From positions 496,001 through 560,000 of the forward strand of contig JBCBET010000001.1 of NCBI GenBank assembly GCA_038528385.1: DNA of 64,000 bases, given 5' to 3'. Shown piece after piece: positions 49,010 to 57,318 of this stretch. How positions within the stretch are numbered: the first letter of the stretch is position 1; every line of letters starts with the position of its first letter. A program made the position numbers and the translations under genes. The notes beneath the pieces are model-generated. The model made no database searches. It saw only the letters and a list, made by a program, of their open reading frames with translations, and had not been told where the DNA came from. Origin of the DNA: Shimia_B sp038528385 (GTDB taxonomy: Bacteria > Pseudomonadota > Alphaproteobacteria > Rhodobacterales > Rhodobacteraceae).

Positions 49010-50004
49010 CCGTCGCTGACGCCCGCCTCCGCAAAGGTGGCCATGCCGGAATGGCAGGCGACCGCGCCCTTGAGCACGCCGAGCGCCAGCGCCGCGCCGG
49101 AGCCCTCGCCTAGACGCAGCCCGAGAGACAGAAGCGGCTCCTTCCCGAGCTTGCGCAGCAGGGCGGGATGCGCGGCCTCCGCGCTTTCATGCCCGGCGAT
49201 GCAGTGATCGAGCGCACCTTCCCGCGTTTCCGCCAGCACCGCCGCCGCGGCAGAAGAGATGAAGCCGTCGAGCACCACCGGCACCGACTGCGCGCGCGCC
49301 GCGGCCATGGCCCCGACCATGGCCGCGAGCTCGCGTCCCCCGAGGCGCGCCAGCGTCTGAAGCGCCGTGCCCCCGCCATGGCGCACCACGCCATCGGCCA
49401 CGACCTGGCGTTTCACGGCGAGGCCCGCCGCGTCGACGCCCGTGCCCCGCCCCACCCAGTCGCCGCCATAAAGCGCGGTGACGATGGCGGCGGCGGCGGT
49501 GGTGTTGCCGATACCCATCTCGCCGGTGACGAGGATATCGGCCTCGCCGTCCACCGCGTCCCAGCCCGCGGCGAGGGCGGCCACGCACGCCTCCTCCGCC
49601 ATGGCGGGGGCTTGCGTGAAGTCGGCGGTGGGCGTCTCGAGATCGAGCGCCAACACCCGCATCTCGGCCCCGAAGACCGCCGCGAGCTGATTGATCGCCG
49701 CGCCGCCATGGTCAAAATTGGCGACCATCTGCGCCGTGACCTCCGCCGGGAAGGCGGACACGCCCCGGGCCGCCACGCCGTGATTGCCCGCAAAGACGAG
49801 GATCTGCGGACGCGCGAGGCGCGGGCGGTCGGTGCCTTGCCAGCCCGCCAGCCAGATCGCCAGCGTCTCCAGCCGCCCGAGGGCGCCCGGCGGCTTCGTG
49901 AGCTCTGCGTTGCGCGCGGCGGCGGCGGCGCGGGCGCCGTCGTCGGCGTCAGGCGCCTGGGCGAGGAGGTCTGCGAATTGCGCGAGGGTTGTGAACGGGG
50001 CCAT
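49006..50004 (-). CDS. cobT: Nicotinate-nucleotide--dimethylbenzimidazole phosphoribosyltransferase CobT
   Basis: Makes alpha-ribazole 5'-phosphate for the lower ligand of cobalamin. 332 residues from ATG 50004 (MAPFTTLAQFADLL). Motifs: KPPGALGRLETLAIWLA, VFAGNHGVAARGVSAFP, VTGEMGIGNTTAAAAI, GRGTGVDAAGL, VVLDGFISSAAA, and the C-terminal LRLGEGSGAALALGVLKGA which carries the catalytic Glu. The in-frame extension to 50175 is antisense to cobS and rejected. Divergent from cobS. Confidence 0.95.
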   Translation of the reverse strand: MAPFTTLAQFADLLAQAPDADDGARAAAAARNAELTKPPGALGRLETLAIWLAGWQGTDRPRLARPQILVFAGNHGVAARGVSAFPAEVTAQMVANFDHGGAAINQLAAVFGAEMRVLALDLETPTADFTQAPAMAEEACVAALAAGWDAVDGEADILVTGEMGIGNTTAAAAIVTALYGGDWVGRGTGVDAAGLAVKRQVVADGVVRHGGGTALQTLARLGGRELAAMVGAMAAARAQSVPVVLDGFISSAAAAVLAETREGALDHCIAGHESAEAAHPALLRKLGKEPLLSLGLRLGEGSGAALALGVLKGAVACHSGMATFAEAGVSDG

Positions 50005-50023
50005 GGACGCCTTCTTCTTGAAC

Positions 50024-50066
50024 GGTGCTCCCTGCCTCTTTACCCCTGCCGGGAGGCAGAGCAACC
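50024..50066. promoter_or_regulatory. Dyad in the 73-nt divergent cobT-cobS spacer
   Basis: GGTGCTCCCTGCCTC (50024-50038) and GAGGCAGAGCAACC (50053-50066) can pair over about 13 bp with small bulges, loop of 14 nt. It fills most of the region that must hold both promoters. It could be a shared operator or a leader hairpin. It is far too short to be a cobalamin riboswitch. Confidence 0.4.
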
Positions 50067-50077
50067 GGGAGAGCGGC

Positions 50078-50833
50078 ATGGCAGGACAGGACGGCGTCAT
50101 CGCCTTGCGCGACGTGCCCGCCGCCCTGGGCCTCCTGACCCGATTGCCTGTGTCCGTGGATGGCGATTGGGCCACCGCGCGGGGCGCGCGGAGCGCCTGG
50201 GCCTACCCCCTCGCCGGCCTCGCGGTGGGCGCGTGCCTCGTGCTCGTCGTCACCGCCGCGTCCTGGCTCGGCCTCCCGGCGGGCCTTTCGGCGGCGCTCG
50301 CGCTCGGGGCGGGGACCGTCATGACCGGCGCGCTCCACGAGGACGGGCTCGCCGACAGCGTCGACGGCCTCTGGGGCGGCTGGACGCAGGCGCGGCGGCT
50401 CGAGATCATGAAGGACAGCCGCATCGGCACCTACGGCGTCCTGGCGCTGATCTTCGTGGTGCTAGCCTCGTGGCTTGCGGTGGCGGAGCTCGTCCAGGCG
50501 GCGCCGCTCTGGGCGCTGGTGGCGCTGCCGGTGGCCTCCCGTGCGGTCATGCCCGCGCTCATGCGCCTCCCCCCGGCGCGGCCCGGCGGGGTCAGTGCGA
50601 CGGTGGGTCAGCCGCCGGTGGCGGCCGTCTGGATGGCCGCGGCCCTCGGCGCGGGGGCGCTCCTGCCCCTCGGCTGGGACGGGCTCGCGGCGGGGATCGT
50701 GATCCTGGCCGTGGCGCTGGGCATCCGCAGCCTCGCCCTGCGCAAGATCGGCGGCCAGACAGGAGACATCCTCGGCGCCGCGCAGCAGCTGACGCAGCTC
50801 GCCGGGTGGCTGACGCTCGTGGCCCTGGCCTAG
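50078..50833 (+). CDS. cobS: Adenosylcobinamide-GDP ribazoletransferase CobS
   Basis: Polytopic membrane enzyme (CobS/CobV) joining adenosylcobinamide-GDP and alpha-ribazole. 251 residues from ATG 50078. Motifs: the opening LGLLTRLPVSVDG, GALHEDGLADSVDGLWGGWTQARRLEIMKDSRIGTYG (metal-binding Asp and the conserved MKDSRIG), and RAVMPALMRLPPAR. About five to six transmembrane helices. It works with the CobT product, matching the divergent cobT gene. Confidence 0.95.
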   Translation: MAGQDGVIALRDVPAALGLLTRLPVSVDGDWATARGARSAWAYPLAGLAVGACLVLVVTAASWLGLPAGLSAALALGAGTVMTGALHEDGLADSVDGLWGGWTQARRLEIMKDSRIGTYGVLALIFVVLASWLAVAELVQAAPLWALVALPVASRAVMPALMRLPPARPGGVSATVGQPPVAAVWMAAALGAGALLPLGWDGLAAGIVILAVALGIRSLALRKIGGQTGDILGAAQQLTQLAGWLTLVALA

Positions 50834-50838
50834 CACGC

Positions 50839-50866
50839 AAAAGGCGCCCCGAATGGAGCGCCTTTT
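50839..50866. terminator. Bidirectional terminator between cobS and carD
   Basis: AAAAGGCGC (50839-50847), 10-nt loop, GCGCCTTTT (50858-50866). The A run before and T run after the stem make it a terminator on both strands for the convergent cobS and carD genes. Confidence 0.8.
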
Positions 50867-50887
50867 CAACGTGTTATGGATCGAAGC

Positions 50888-51400
50888 TCAGGCTGCCGCG
50901 CGGGAGGTCAGAACCTCCGCCACCTCCTCGCCCGCGGTGGCCTCTTCGGCGCCGTTCACCGCCGCGATCTCGCGCGTGAGACGCTCGAGCGCGGCCTCGT
51001 AGAGCTGACGCTCCGAATAGGATTGCTCGCGCTGATCGTCCTGGCGGTGCAGGTCGCGCACGACCTCCGCGATGGCGATGAGATCGCCGGAATTGATCTT
51101 CTGCTCATACTCCTGCGCCCGGCGCGACCACATGGCCTTTTTGACCTTGGCCTTGCCTTTGAGCGTCTTCATGGCCTGGCTGACCACGTCTGGCGGCGCG
51201 AGCGGGCGCATGCCCACCTCGGTCGCCTTGTGCGTGGGCACGCGCAGCGTCATCTTGTCCTTCTCGAACGAGATCACGAAGAGCTCGAGAGAGATGCCCG
51301 CCACTTCCTGCTCTTCGATGGAGACGATCTTGCCCACGCCATGGGCGGGGTAGACGACAAAATCGTTCGGGCTGAACTGGCTTTTCTTGCTTTTGCTCAT
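50888..51400 (-). CDS. carD: CarD family transcriptional regulator
   Basis: RNA polymerase-binding activator that stabilises open complexes, in particular in alphaproteobacteria lacking the usual -7T. 170 residues: N-terminal RNAP-interacting Tudor-like domain (FVVYPAHGVGKIVSIEEQEVAGISLELFVISF), a basic central segment, a C-terminal helical domain with MWSRRAQEYEQKINSGDLIAIAEVVRDLHR, and an Ala-rich tail. It is 223 nt downstream of fdxA on the same strand. Assignment is clear. Confidence 0.95.
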   Translation of the reverse strand: MSKSKKSQFSPNDFVVYPAHGVGKIVSIEEQEVAGISLELFVISFEKDKMTLRVPTHKATEVGMRPLAPPDVVSQAMKTLKGKAKVKKAMWSRRAQEYEQKINSGDLIAIAEVVRDLHRQDDQREQSYSERQLYEAALERLTREIAAVNGAEEATAGEEVAEVLTSRAAA

Positions 51401-51530
51401 GTGGGTCCTTCCTCAAGCAGGGGCGCTGGCCCTCAGACGACACAAAGCCCTGCACCAGCGCAGGCGCTGGAGGTGCACGGCATGATATGGGTCAAAAAAA
51501 CCATCCAGTGCGGCAGCAAGGGATGGGCGT

Positions 51531-51578
51531 TTACGTTTTCATCACATTACATATAGCACACGAATCGCTAAAACGTAA
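51531..51578. promoter_or_regulatory. carD promoter region bracketed by a 9-bp inverted repeat
   Basis: TTACGTTTT (51531-51539) and AAAACGTAA (51570-51578) are perfect inverse copies 30 nt apart. Between and partly within them on the minus strand lie TTTAGC (51567-51572) and, 17 nt on, TAATGT (51544-51549), a plausible -35/-10 pair directing transcription towards carD with a leader of about 135 nt. The region is strongly AT-rich compared with its surroundings. Confidence 0.45.
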
Positions 51579-51623
51579 GCATTCCGTGCAAAAGCTATGC
51601 GCTGTCAGGGCGTTGCGGAGCTC

Positions 51624-51962
51624 TCAGCCCCCTTCTCCGGGTGCCTCGGAGAAGTATTTCTGCAACTTGCCCTCCTCCCCGTCGCGCGCCTCGGCGTTGG
51701 GCATCGGGTCTTTCTTGCTGATGATGTTGGGCCACTGCTCGGAATACTTGCGGTTGAACTCGACCCACTTTTCCATGTCGGGCTCGGTGTCCGGGCGGAT
51801 GGCGTCGGCGGGGCATTCGGGCTCGCAAACGCCGCAATCGATGCATTCGTCGGGATGGATCACGAGGGTGTTCTCACCCTCGTAGAAACAGTCCACCGGG
51901 CAGACCTCCACACAATCGGTGAATTTGCACTCAATGCAGTTGTCGGTGACGACATAGGTCAT
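51624..51962 (-). CDS. fdxA: Ferredoxin FdxA (7Fe type)
   Basis: Small cytosolic electron carrier with one 3Fe-4S and one 4Fe-4S cluster. 112 residues. Cysteine motifs are CIECKFTDCVEVCPVDCF and CIDCGVCEPECP, followed by the typical long C-terminal extension (PDMEKWVEFNRKYSEQWPNI). Partner enzymes are unknown. It is 32 nt after the S4-domain gene. Confidence 0.95.
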   Translation of the reverse strand: MTYVVTDNCIECKFTDCVEVCPVDCFYEGENTLVIHPDECIDCGVCEPECPADAIRPDTEPDMEKWVEFNRKYSEQWPNIISKKDPMPNAEARDGEEGKLQKYFSEAPGEGG

Positions 51963-51994
51963 GGGGGTTGCGGTCCTTGTCTCTCGCCTACGAC

Positions 51995-52381
51995 CTAGTC
52001 GTCAAAGACGGAGCCTTCAAGCCGACTTATGGCGCGTCTGTCGCGCTTTGTCGGGCGTCCGGCGCGATCGTGGCCCGGGCTCGGCGTGGCAAGCGGGGGA
52101 CGCTTTTGCGGCGGGGCCAGATCCTTGTAGAGCGCCTGCGCCTCGGGCGCCGGGCCGCGGCGGATGCCGATGGCCAAAAGCTCGATGACGCGGACCTCCC
52201 GCCCCTGGGAAAAGGTCAACACATCCCCCGGCCCGATGGCGCGGGACGGTTTCGAAATCGGCGTGGCGTTCACGCGGACCTTGCCGTCCGAGACCACGCG
52301 CGCGGCCAGCGAGCGGGTTTTGAAGAACCGCGCCTGCCAGAGCCATTTGTCGACGCGGATGCTGTCGGGGGCCGCACTCAC
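51995..52381 (-). CDS. S4 domain RNA-binding protein (Hsp15/HslR-like)
   Basis: 128 residues. The S4 fold occupies the N-terminal half (IRVDKWLWQARFFKTRSLAARVVSDGKVRVNATPISKPSRAI), then GDVLTFSQGREVRVIELL and a basic C-terminal tail with RAGRPTKRDRRAISRL. HslR-type proteins bind stalled 50S subunits carrying nascent chains; that role is inferred from the family. Its start overlaps the helicase stop by 4 nt. Confidence 0.88.
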   Translation of the reverse strand: MSAAPDSIRVDKWLWQARFFKTRSLAARVVSDGKVRVNATPISKPSRAIGPGDVLTFSQGREVRVIELLAIGIRRGPAPEAQALYKDLAPPQKRPPLATPSPGHDRAGRPTKRDRRAISRLEGSVFDD

Positions 52382-55300
52382 TCCTTGCCCTTGAGGCCCA
52401 TGAGGGCGGCGGCGAAGGGATTGTCGGGGTCGATCTTGTCCTTTTTCTGCGGCCGCGCCTCGTAGGTCTTCGGGCCCCGGTTTTGGGGTTTTCCGCCCTT
52501 GCCCCCACGGACGCTTTGTCCGCTCTTGTCGCCCATGCCGCCCTTGGGCGCGCCCTTGCGGCGGCCCTGGGGCTTGGCGCTCTTGCCGCGGGGCTTGGCG
52601 TTTTCGGTCCGGGGCCCGCGATGGCGTCCGCCGCCCCAGGTGAATGTGAAGAAGACCTCCATCTCCGGCGCGGTTTCGGTGGTGGCGTCCGCCCCCTCCG
52701 CCGCGTCTTGCAGTTCACCTTTGGCCGAGGCGGGCGGGTCCTCGACTGGGGGCTCTTCCACGGGCGGCGTGTCCGGCGCGGGCGGCGCGGGTGGCTCGGG
52801 CTCGTTCGGCGGCAGATCGGCGGGCGGCAGATCGGCGGGCGGGGTCGGCGGCAGGTCACCCGGCGCGTCATCCGGCACCTCTCCGGGCGCGTCACCCGGC
52901 GGTGGCGCCGGCGGTGGCGGCGCGGGCGGATGGGGCACACCGGCCGTTGCGTCCGGCGCGAGCGCGGCGGGCTCTTCCGGCGCGGGCGCGGCGGGCTCTT
53001 CCGGCGCGAGCGCGGCGGGCTCCGGCGCGGGTTTCGCGGGCTTCACCCGCTCGCCCTTCTCGGCCCGGTAGCCCAGACCCTGCAGGAGATCGGCGAATTG
53101 TTCGAGCGTCATGCCGGTGATCGACAGCATGTCCGCGCTGGCCTCGAACCCGCCGCGGGTGTCTTGCGTCCGGATCATGTCGGCGAGGCGCTCGAGCATG
53201 TCGATGCGGATCGCACGCTCACCGGCCGCGCGATAGCCCGCGGCGGTGTGAAACCAGTCCTCGGCACCGGTGTCGGTGGGAATGGACACGAGCCCCGGCG
53301 GCGGGCTTTCGGGGAAGACATCGACGCCCTTTGCGAGCGACATCAGCACGAGACGCAGCCGCGTGGGCGCGGGCTTCAGGAGAAGCGGCAGAAAGATCGT
53401 GAACTGCCCGAAGCGCACGCCGTGCTTGCGCAAAAGCCCGCGCGCATCCTGGTCGAGGCTTTTGACGTCCTCGGCCACCGCCGCGCGGGGCAGGATGCCC
53501 ATGGCCTCCACCATCTGGAAGGCGAAACCGCGCGCGAGGCCGGTCAAGGCCTCGTCCCGCTGCATCGCCAGAAGCGGCTCGAAGAGCGCGGCGATCTTGC
53601 GGTCGATGAAATGCTGAAGCCGGCGGGTGACCTTCTCGGCCACGTCCGGGCCCGCCTCGTCGTCGACGAAGGCCTTCACCTGCGGCTTCATCGCGTCCGA
53701 GCCCGGGGTGAGCTTCCCCACCGCCTGGTCACCCCACATGAGGCCGCCCTGCTCGGTGTAGTCGATCTCGGTATCGGGGGCGTTGTAGAACCGGTCCGAC
53801 ATCAGGTGGAATTTCGGCGCCAGCGCCTGGAGCGCAGCCGAGCGGAGCGTCTTGGCCTCCCCCGCGCTCGAGCTGTCGTCCTGGCGGAACCGGAACCCTT
53901 CGAGCTTGCCCACGACGTGGCCTTCCACGGTCACCTCGCCCTGATCGTTCACCTCGGCCAAGAGCTTCTCCTTCTGCTTCAACCGCCGCATGAGCACGCT
54001 CGTGCGGCGGTCGACAAATCTCGCGGTCAGCGCGGTGTGCAGCGCGTCCGACAGGCGGTCTTCTACGGCACGGGTCTCGCCGCGCCAATGGGTTTCGTCC
54101 TCCACCCAGCCCGCGCGCTGCGCGACGTAGGTCCATGTGCGGATAAACGCCAACCGCTTGGACAACGTGTCGATGTCGCCCTCGGTACGGTCGATGCGGG
54201 CCACCTGGCGGCGGAACCAGTCGTTGGGGATCTCGCCGGCTTCGTGGAGGTATTTGTAGATCTGCGCGAGGAGCCCCGCATGCTCCGTGGGAGAGATGCC
54301 CCGGAAATCAGGCACCCGGCACACATCCCAGAGAAGCCGTACGGCGGGTCCCGTCGTGGCGCGCGCGCGCACCTCCGCCTCCGACGTGAGCGCCTTGAGC
54401 GCGGCCAGGTCATCGCTCTCCCGGACCCGCGTGAGCCAGGGGTCGGAGGTGGGCGCTTCGAGGCTCTGGATGAGCCGCTCCGGCGCGCCGAACTCGAGCC
54501 GCGCATTGCGCCATTGCAGTTTCTTGACCGGCGCGAAGCGGTGGTCCTGGATGGCGGCCACCACGTCCTCGTGGAGCGGGCTCGCCTCGCCGGTGACGCC
54601 GAAGGTACCGTTGGTCCTGTAACGCCCCGCGCGGCCCGCGATCTGGCCCAGCTCGCCCGCCATGAGGGGCCGCATGCGGCGCCCGTCGAACTTGTGGGTG
54701 CCGGAGAACGCCACGTGTTCCACGTCGAGATTGAGCCCCATGCCGATGGCGTCGGTGGCCACCATGAAGTCCACGTCACCGTTCTGGTAGAGCTCCACCT
54801 GCGCGTTCCGCGTACGGGGGCTGAGCGCGCCCATGACCACAGCCGCCCCGCCTCGCTGACGCTTCAGAAGCTCCGCGATGGCATAGACGTTCTCCACGCT
54901 GAAACTCACCACCGCCGAGCGCGGGCGCATCCGCGAGAGTTTCTTCTCGCCCGTATAGGTAAGCTCCGAAAACCGCTCCCTGCTCAGGAATTGCGCGCGG
55001 GGCACCATGGCCGCGATGGCCGACCGCATGGTGTCGGCGCCCATGAAGAGCGTCTCGTGGGTGCCGCGGGCATGGAGCAGCCGGTCGGTGAAGACATGGC
55101 CGCGGTCGGGATCGGCGCACATCTGGATTTCGTCGATGGCCACGAAATCGCAGCCGAGCCCCTCGGGCATCGCCTCCACCGTGCAGACCCAGTAGGCCGC
55201 GCGGTCGGGCACGATGCGTTCCTCGCCGGTCACGAGCGCCACGACCGAGGGCCCGCGCAGCTTCACGATGCGGTCATAGACCTCCCGCGCCAAGAGGCGC

Positions 55301-55413
55301 AGCGGCAGCCCGATGATGCCCGTGGGATAGGCGATCATGCGCTCGATCGCGTAATGCGTCTTGCCGGTGTTGGTAGGCCCCAAGACGGCGGTGATCCGCC
55401 CCATCTCAGCCAT
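52378..55413 (-). CDS. SUV3-like DEAD/DEAH-box helicase with Pro/Ala-rich tail
   Basis: 1011 residues. The helicase core is N-terminal: Walker A VLGPTNTGKTHYAIERM, DEIQMCADPDRGHVFTDRLL (motif II DEIQ) and the C-terminal RecA motifs ATDAIGMGLNLDVEHV and QIAGRAGRY. This pattern is that of the mitochondrial RNA helicase SUV3 and its bacterial homologues. After a helical region, residues about 790-905 are repetitive and Pro/Ala/Glu/Asp-rich, including 8-residue EEPAALAP units coded by a 24-nt tandem repeat (52958-53026) and a basic Lys/Gly/Arg end. RNA remodelling or degradation is inferred. Confidence 0.85.
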   Translation of the reverse strand: MAEMGRITAVLGPTNTGKTHYAIERMIAYPTGIIGLPLRLLAREVYDRIVKLRGPSVVALVTGEERIVPDRAAYWVCTVEAMPEGLGCDFVAIDEIQMCADPDRGHVFTDRLLHARGTHETLFMGADTMRSAIAAMVPRAQFLSRERFSELTYTGEKKLSRMRPRSAVVSFSVENVYAIAELLKRQRGGAAVVMGALSPRTRNAQVELYQNGDVDFMVATDAIGMGLNLDVEHVAFSGTHKFDGRRMRPLMAGELGQIAGRAGRYRTNGTFGVTGEASPLHEDVVAAIQDHRFAPVKKLQWRNARLEFGAPERLIQSLEAPTSDPWLTRVRESDDLAALKALTSEAEVRARATTGPAVRLLWDVCRVPDFRGISPTEHAGLLAQIYKYLHEAGEIPNDWFRRQVARIDRTEGDIDTLSKRLAFIRTWTYVAQRAGWVEDETHWRGETRAVEDRLSDALHTALTARFVDRRTSVLMRRLKQKEKLLAEVNDQGEVTVEGHVVGKLEGFRFRQDDSSSAGEAKTLRSAALQALAPKFHLMSDRFYNAPDTEIDYTEQGGLMWGDQAVGKLTPGSDAMKPQVKAFVDDEAGPDVAEKVTRRLQHFIDRKIAALFEPLLAMQRDEALTGLARGFAFQMVEAMGILPRAAVAEDVKSLDQDARGLLRKHGVRFGQFTIFLPLLLKPAPTRLRLVLMSLAKGVDVFPESPPPGLVSIPTDTGAEDWFHTAAGYRAAGERAIRIDMLERLADMIRTQDTRGGFEASADMLSITGMTLEQFADLLQGLGYRAEKGERVKPAKPAPEPAALAPEEPAAPAPEEPAALAPDATAGVPHPPAPPPPAPPPGDAPGEVPDDAPGDLPPTPPADLPPADLPPNEPEPPAPPAPDTPPVEEPPVEDPPASAKGELQDAAEGADATTETAPEMEVFFTFTWGGGRHRGPRTENAKPRGKSAKPQGRRKGAPKGGMGDKSGQSVRGGKGGKPQNRGPKTYEARPQKKDKIDPDNPFAAALMGLKGKE
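52958..53026. repeat. 24-nt tandem repeat in the helicase tail
   Basis: Units at 52958-52981, 52982-53005 and 53006-53026 (last one shortened to 21 nt), sharing GCGGCGGGCTCTTCCGGC. On the minus strand they encode EEPAA(L/P)AP. A shorter 15-nt duplication (GGCAGATCGGCGGGC) occurs around 52811-52840 in the same tail. Confidence 0.8.
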
Positions 55414-55440
55414 GGCGCTCCCCCAAACAGGGGCCAGTCG

Positions 55441-56004
55441 TTAGAGCCGCTGGCCCGCCGTCGCTTTTTCCAATCTCTCTATCGTCGCCGATAGGTTCTC
55501 GCGGTGGGGATGTATAGCCCGCACGGCATAATAGATCTCCAGCGCCTCGGCTGGCATGTCGAGATCCTCGAGGATCACGGCGAGCCCGGTCATGGCCCCG
55601 AAATGGCGCGGCTCGAGCGCGAGCGTGCGCTCGAGATCGGCGAGCGCGGGCCCGAACTTGCCCACGTTGTAATAGGCCGTGGCGCGGGCGTGAAAGCCCT
55701 GGGCGAAATTTGGCGCATGGTCGGTGAGCGCGGTCAGGTGCTCGATCGCCTCGGCGTAGTTCTCCGCCGCGATGGCCGCCTCGCCCCGGTCGAGCAGCAG
55801 GTCCATCGCCGGTGAGCCCGATTTCGACCATTCCTGCCAGATCTTCTGCTCGAGCGGCGCGTAATCGGCGGGGTCCACGTTCTGCAATCGTTCGAAAAGC
55901 GGGTCGAGCTCCGCCTGCTGCGCGCTCACGGGTAAGGAAAACCCGACCCCGGCGAGAAGTGCCGCAACGATATATCGGCGGATGTTTGTAAACGGTGGCG
56001 TCAC
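55441..56004 (-). CDS. Exported TPR-repeat protein
   Basis: 187 residues from GTG 56004 (VTPPFTNIRRYIVAALLAG). A signal peptide runs to about PVSAQQ. Tetratricopeptide-like helices follow: AMDLLLDRGEAAIAAENYAEAIEHLTALTDHAP, FAQGFHARATAYYNVGKFGPALADLERTLALEP and HFGAMTGLAVILEDLDMPAEALEIYYAVRAIHP. The start is uncertain; the frame is open to 56325, opposite the SCP2 gene. Likely a periplasmic scaffold; partner unknown. It lies 27 nt after the helicase start on the same strand. Confidence 0.78.
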   Translation of the reverse strand: MTPPFTNIRRYIVAALLAGVGFSLPVSAQQAELDPLFERLQNVDPADYAPLEQKIWQEWSKSGSPAMDLLLDRGEAAIAAENYAEAIEHLTALTDHAPNFAQGFHARATAYYNVGKFGPALADLERTLALEPRHFGAMTGLAVILEDLDMPAEALEIYYAVRAIHPHRENLSATIERLEKATAGQRL

Positions 56005-56065
56005 GCGATTGAATGTAGCCACGGATAGGACAAATACCAGCCTGAGTGCAGTCAAGGAGTAAGAC

Positions 56066-56350
56066 ATGAGCATGATCGACACGGCCGTGGCCGCATTGAA
56101 GGAAAAAGTGGGCGGCGGATTCGACGGCACCGCGAAGTTCGAGATCGCCGGCGAGGGCTCGATCATCGTCGACAGCGACGGGGTGCGCGCGGATGACGGC
56201 GCAGCCGACGTGACGCTGAAGGCCGATGCCGACACCTTCAAGGGAATCCTCGACGGCGACGTGAACCCCACGACGGCCTTCATGACCGGCAAGCTCAGCG
56301 TCGATGGCGACATGGGCATGGCCATGAAGCTCGCGGGCGTTTTGGGCTAA
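56066..56350 (+). CDS. SCP2 sterol-binding domain protein
   Basis: 94 residues with AAGGAG upstream of ATG 56066. The protein is essentially one SCP2 domain: VGGGFDGTAKFEIAGEGSIIVD, DVTLKADADTFKGILDGDVNPTTAFMTGKLSVDGDMGMAMKL. SCP2 domains bind lipids or acyl-CoA in a hydrophobic tunnel. It is 5 nt before an alpha/beta hydrolase, so it may present a lipid substrate to that enzyme. Confidence 0.9.
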   Translation: MSMIDTAVAALKEKVGGGFDGTAKFEIAGEGSIIVDSDGVRADDGAADVTLKADADTFKGILDGDVNPTTAFMTGKLSVDGDMGMAMKLAGVLG

Positions 56351-56355
56351 TACCC

Positions 56356-57306
56356 ATGGAGGCGGCACCGTACCATGCCGATGTCGCCGAAGGGCCCGAG
56401 GGCGGGGTGGCCTACTGGTTGCACACCTCCGACGGGCTGCGCATCCGCATGGGCGTCTGGCCCGAGGGCGGTCCCCACGGGACGGTCTTCATCTTTCCCG
56501 GGCGCACCGAATACGTGGAGAAATACGGCCGGTCGGCGGCCGCATTCCACGCCCGCGGCTTCGCGTCCGTGGCGGTGGACTGGCGCGGCCAGGGCATCGC
56601 GGATCGCATGCTCGAAGATGGCCGCATCGGCCATGTCCTGAGGTTTCCGGACTACCAGCACGACGTGGCCGCCGTCATGGATGCCGCGCGCCAGCTCGAC
56701 CTGCCGCGGCCCTGGTTTCTCCTGGGGCATTCCATGGGGGGCTGCATCGGGCTTCGCGCGGTGCTCGACGGGCTCGACGTGGCCGCCAGCGCGTTCTCGG
56801 CCCCCATGTGGGGCGTGCAGATCGCCGCCGGGCTCCGGCCCGTGGCCTGGACGCTGAGCTCGGTGCTGCCGCCCATCGGCCTCGGCAACTTGAAATCGCC
56901 CGGCACCAATGACCTCGTCTACGTGCTCGAGGGCGCGTTCGAGGACAACACCCTCACCAACGACCGCGACACGTGGGACTACATGGCGCGCCAGGCCCGC
57001 GCCCATCCCGAGATCGCCCTGGGCTCTCCCTCCATCATCTGGCTCCGCGAGGCGCTGCGCGAGATGCGCACGCTCTCCACCCGGCCCGCGCCCGACATGC
57101 CGGGCCTCTGTTTTCTGGGCACAAACGAGCGCATCGTCGACCCCGCCCGCATCAAGCGGCGCATGGCCGACTGGCCGGGCGGGCGCCTCATCGAATTCGA
57201 GGACGCCGAGCACGAGGTCATGATGGAAGAGCCAGCCGTGCGCGAGGCCGTCTTCGACGCGTCTGCGGAGCATTTCCGCGCGGCGAGCCTGGCCAAAGCC
57301 TCCTGA
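56356..57306 (+). CDS. Alpha/beta hydrolase (lysophospholipase/monoacylglycerol lipase-like)
   Basis: 316 residues. The nucleophile elbow is GHSMGGC (Ser), the oxyanion strand is TVFIFPGRTEYVEKYGRSAAAF, then DWRGQGIADR; the acid and histidine are in GTNERIVDPARI and EDAEHEVMMEEP. This pattern is that of the lysophospholipase L2 / monoglyceride lipase group. Substrate is inferred. It follows the SCP2 gene by 5 nt, suggesting one operon in lipid turnover. Confidence 0.85.
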   Translation: MEAAPYHADVAEGPEGGVAYWLHTSDGLRIRMGVWPEGGPHGTVFIFPGRTEYVEKYGRSAAAFHARGFASVAVDWRGQGIADRMLEDGRIGHVLRFPDYQHDVAAVMDAARQLDLPRPWFLLGHSMGGCIGLRAVLDGLDVAASAFSAPMWGVQIAAGLRPVAWTLSSVLPPIGLGNLKSPGTNDLVYVLEGAFEDNTLTNDRDTWDYMARQARAHPEIALGSPSIIWLREALREMRTLSTRPAPDMPGLCFLGTNERIVDPARIKRRMADWPGGRLIEFEDAEHEVMMEEPAVREAVFDASAEHFRAASLAKAS

Positions 57307-57318
57307 TCAAGCGCCGGC

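Noticed and set aside
50005..50077. Cobalamin riboswitch between cobT and cobS
   Set aside because: Only 73 nt are available, much less than the about 200 nt needed, and the conserved B12-box is not seen.
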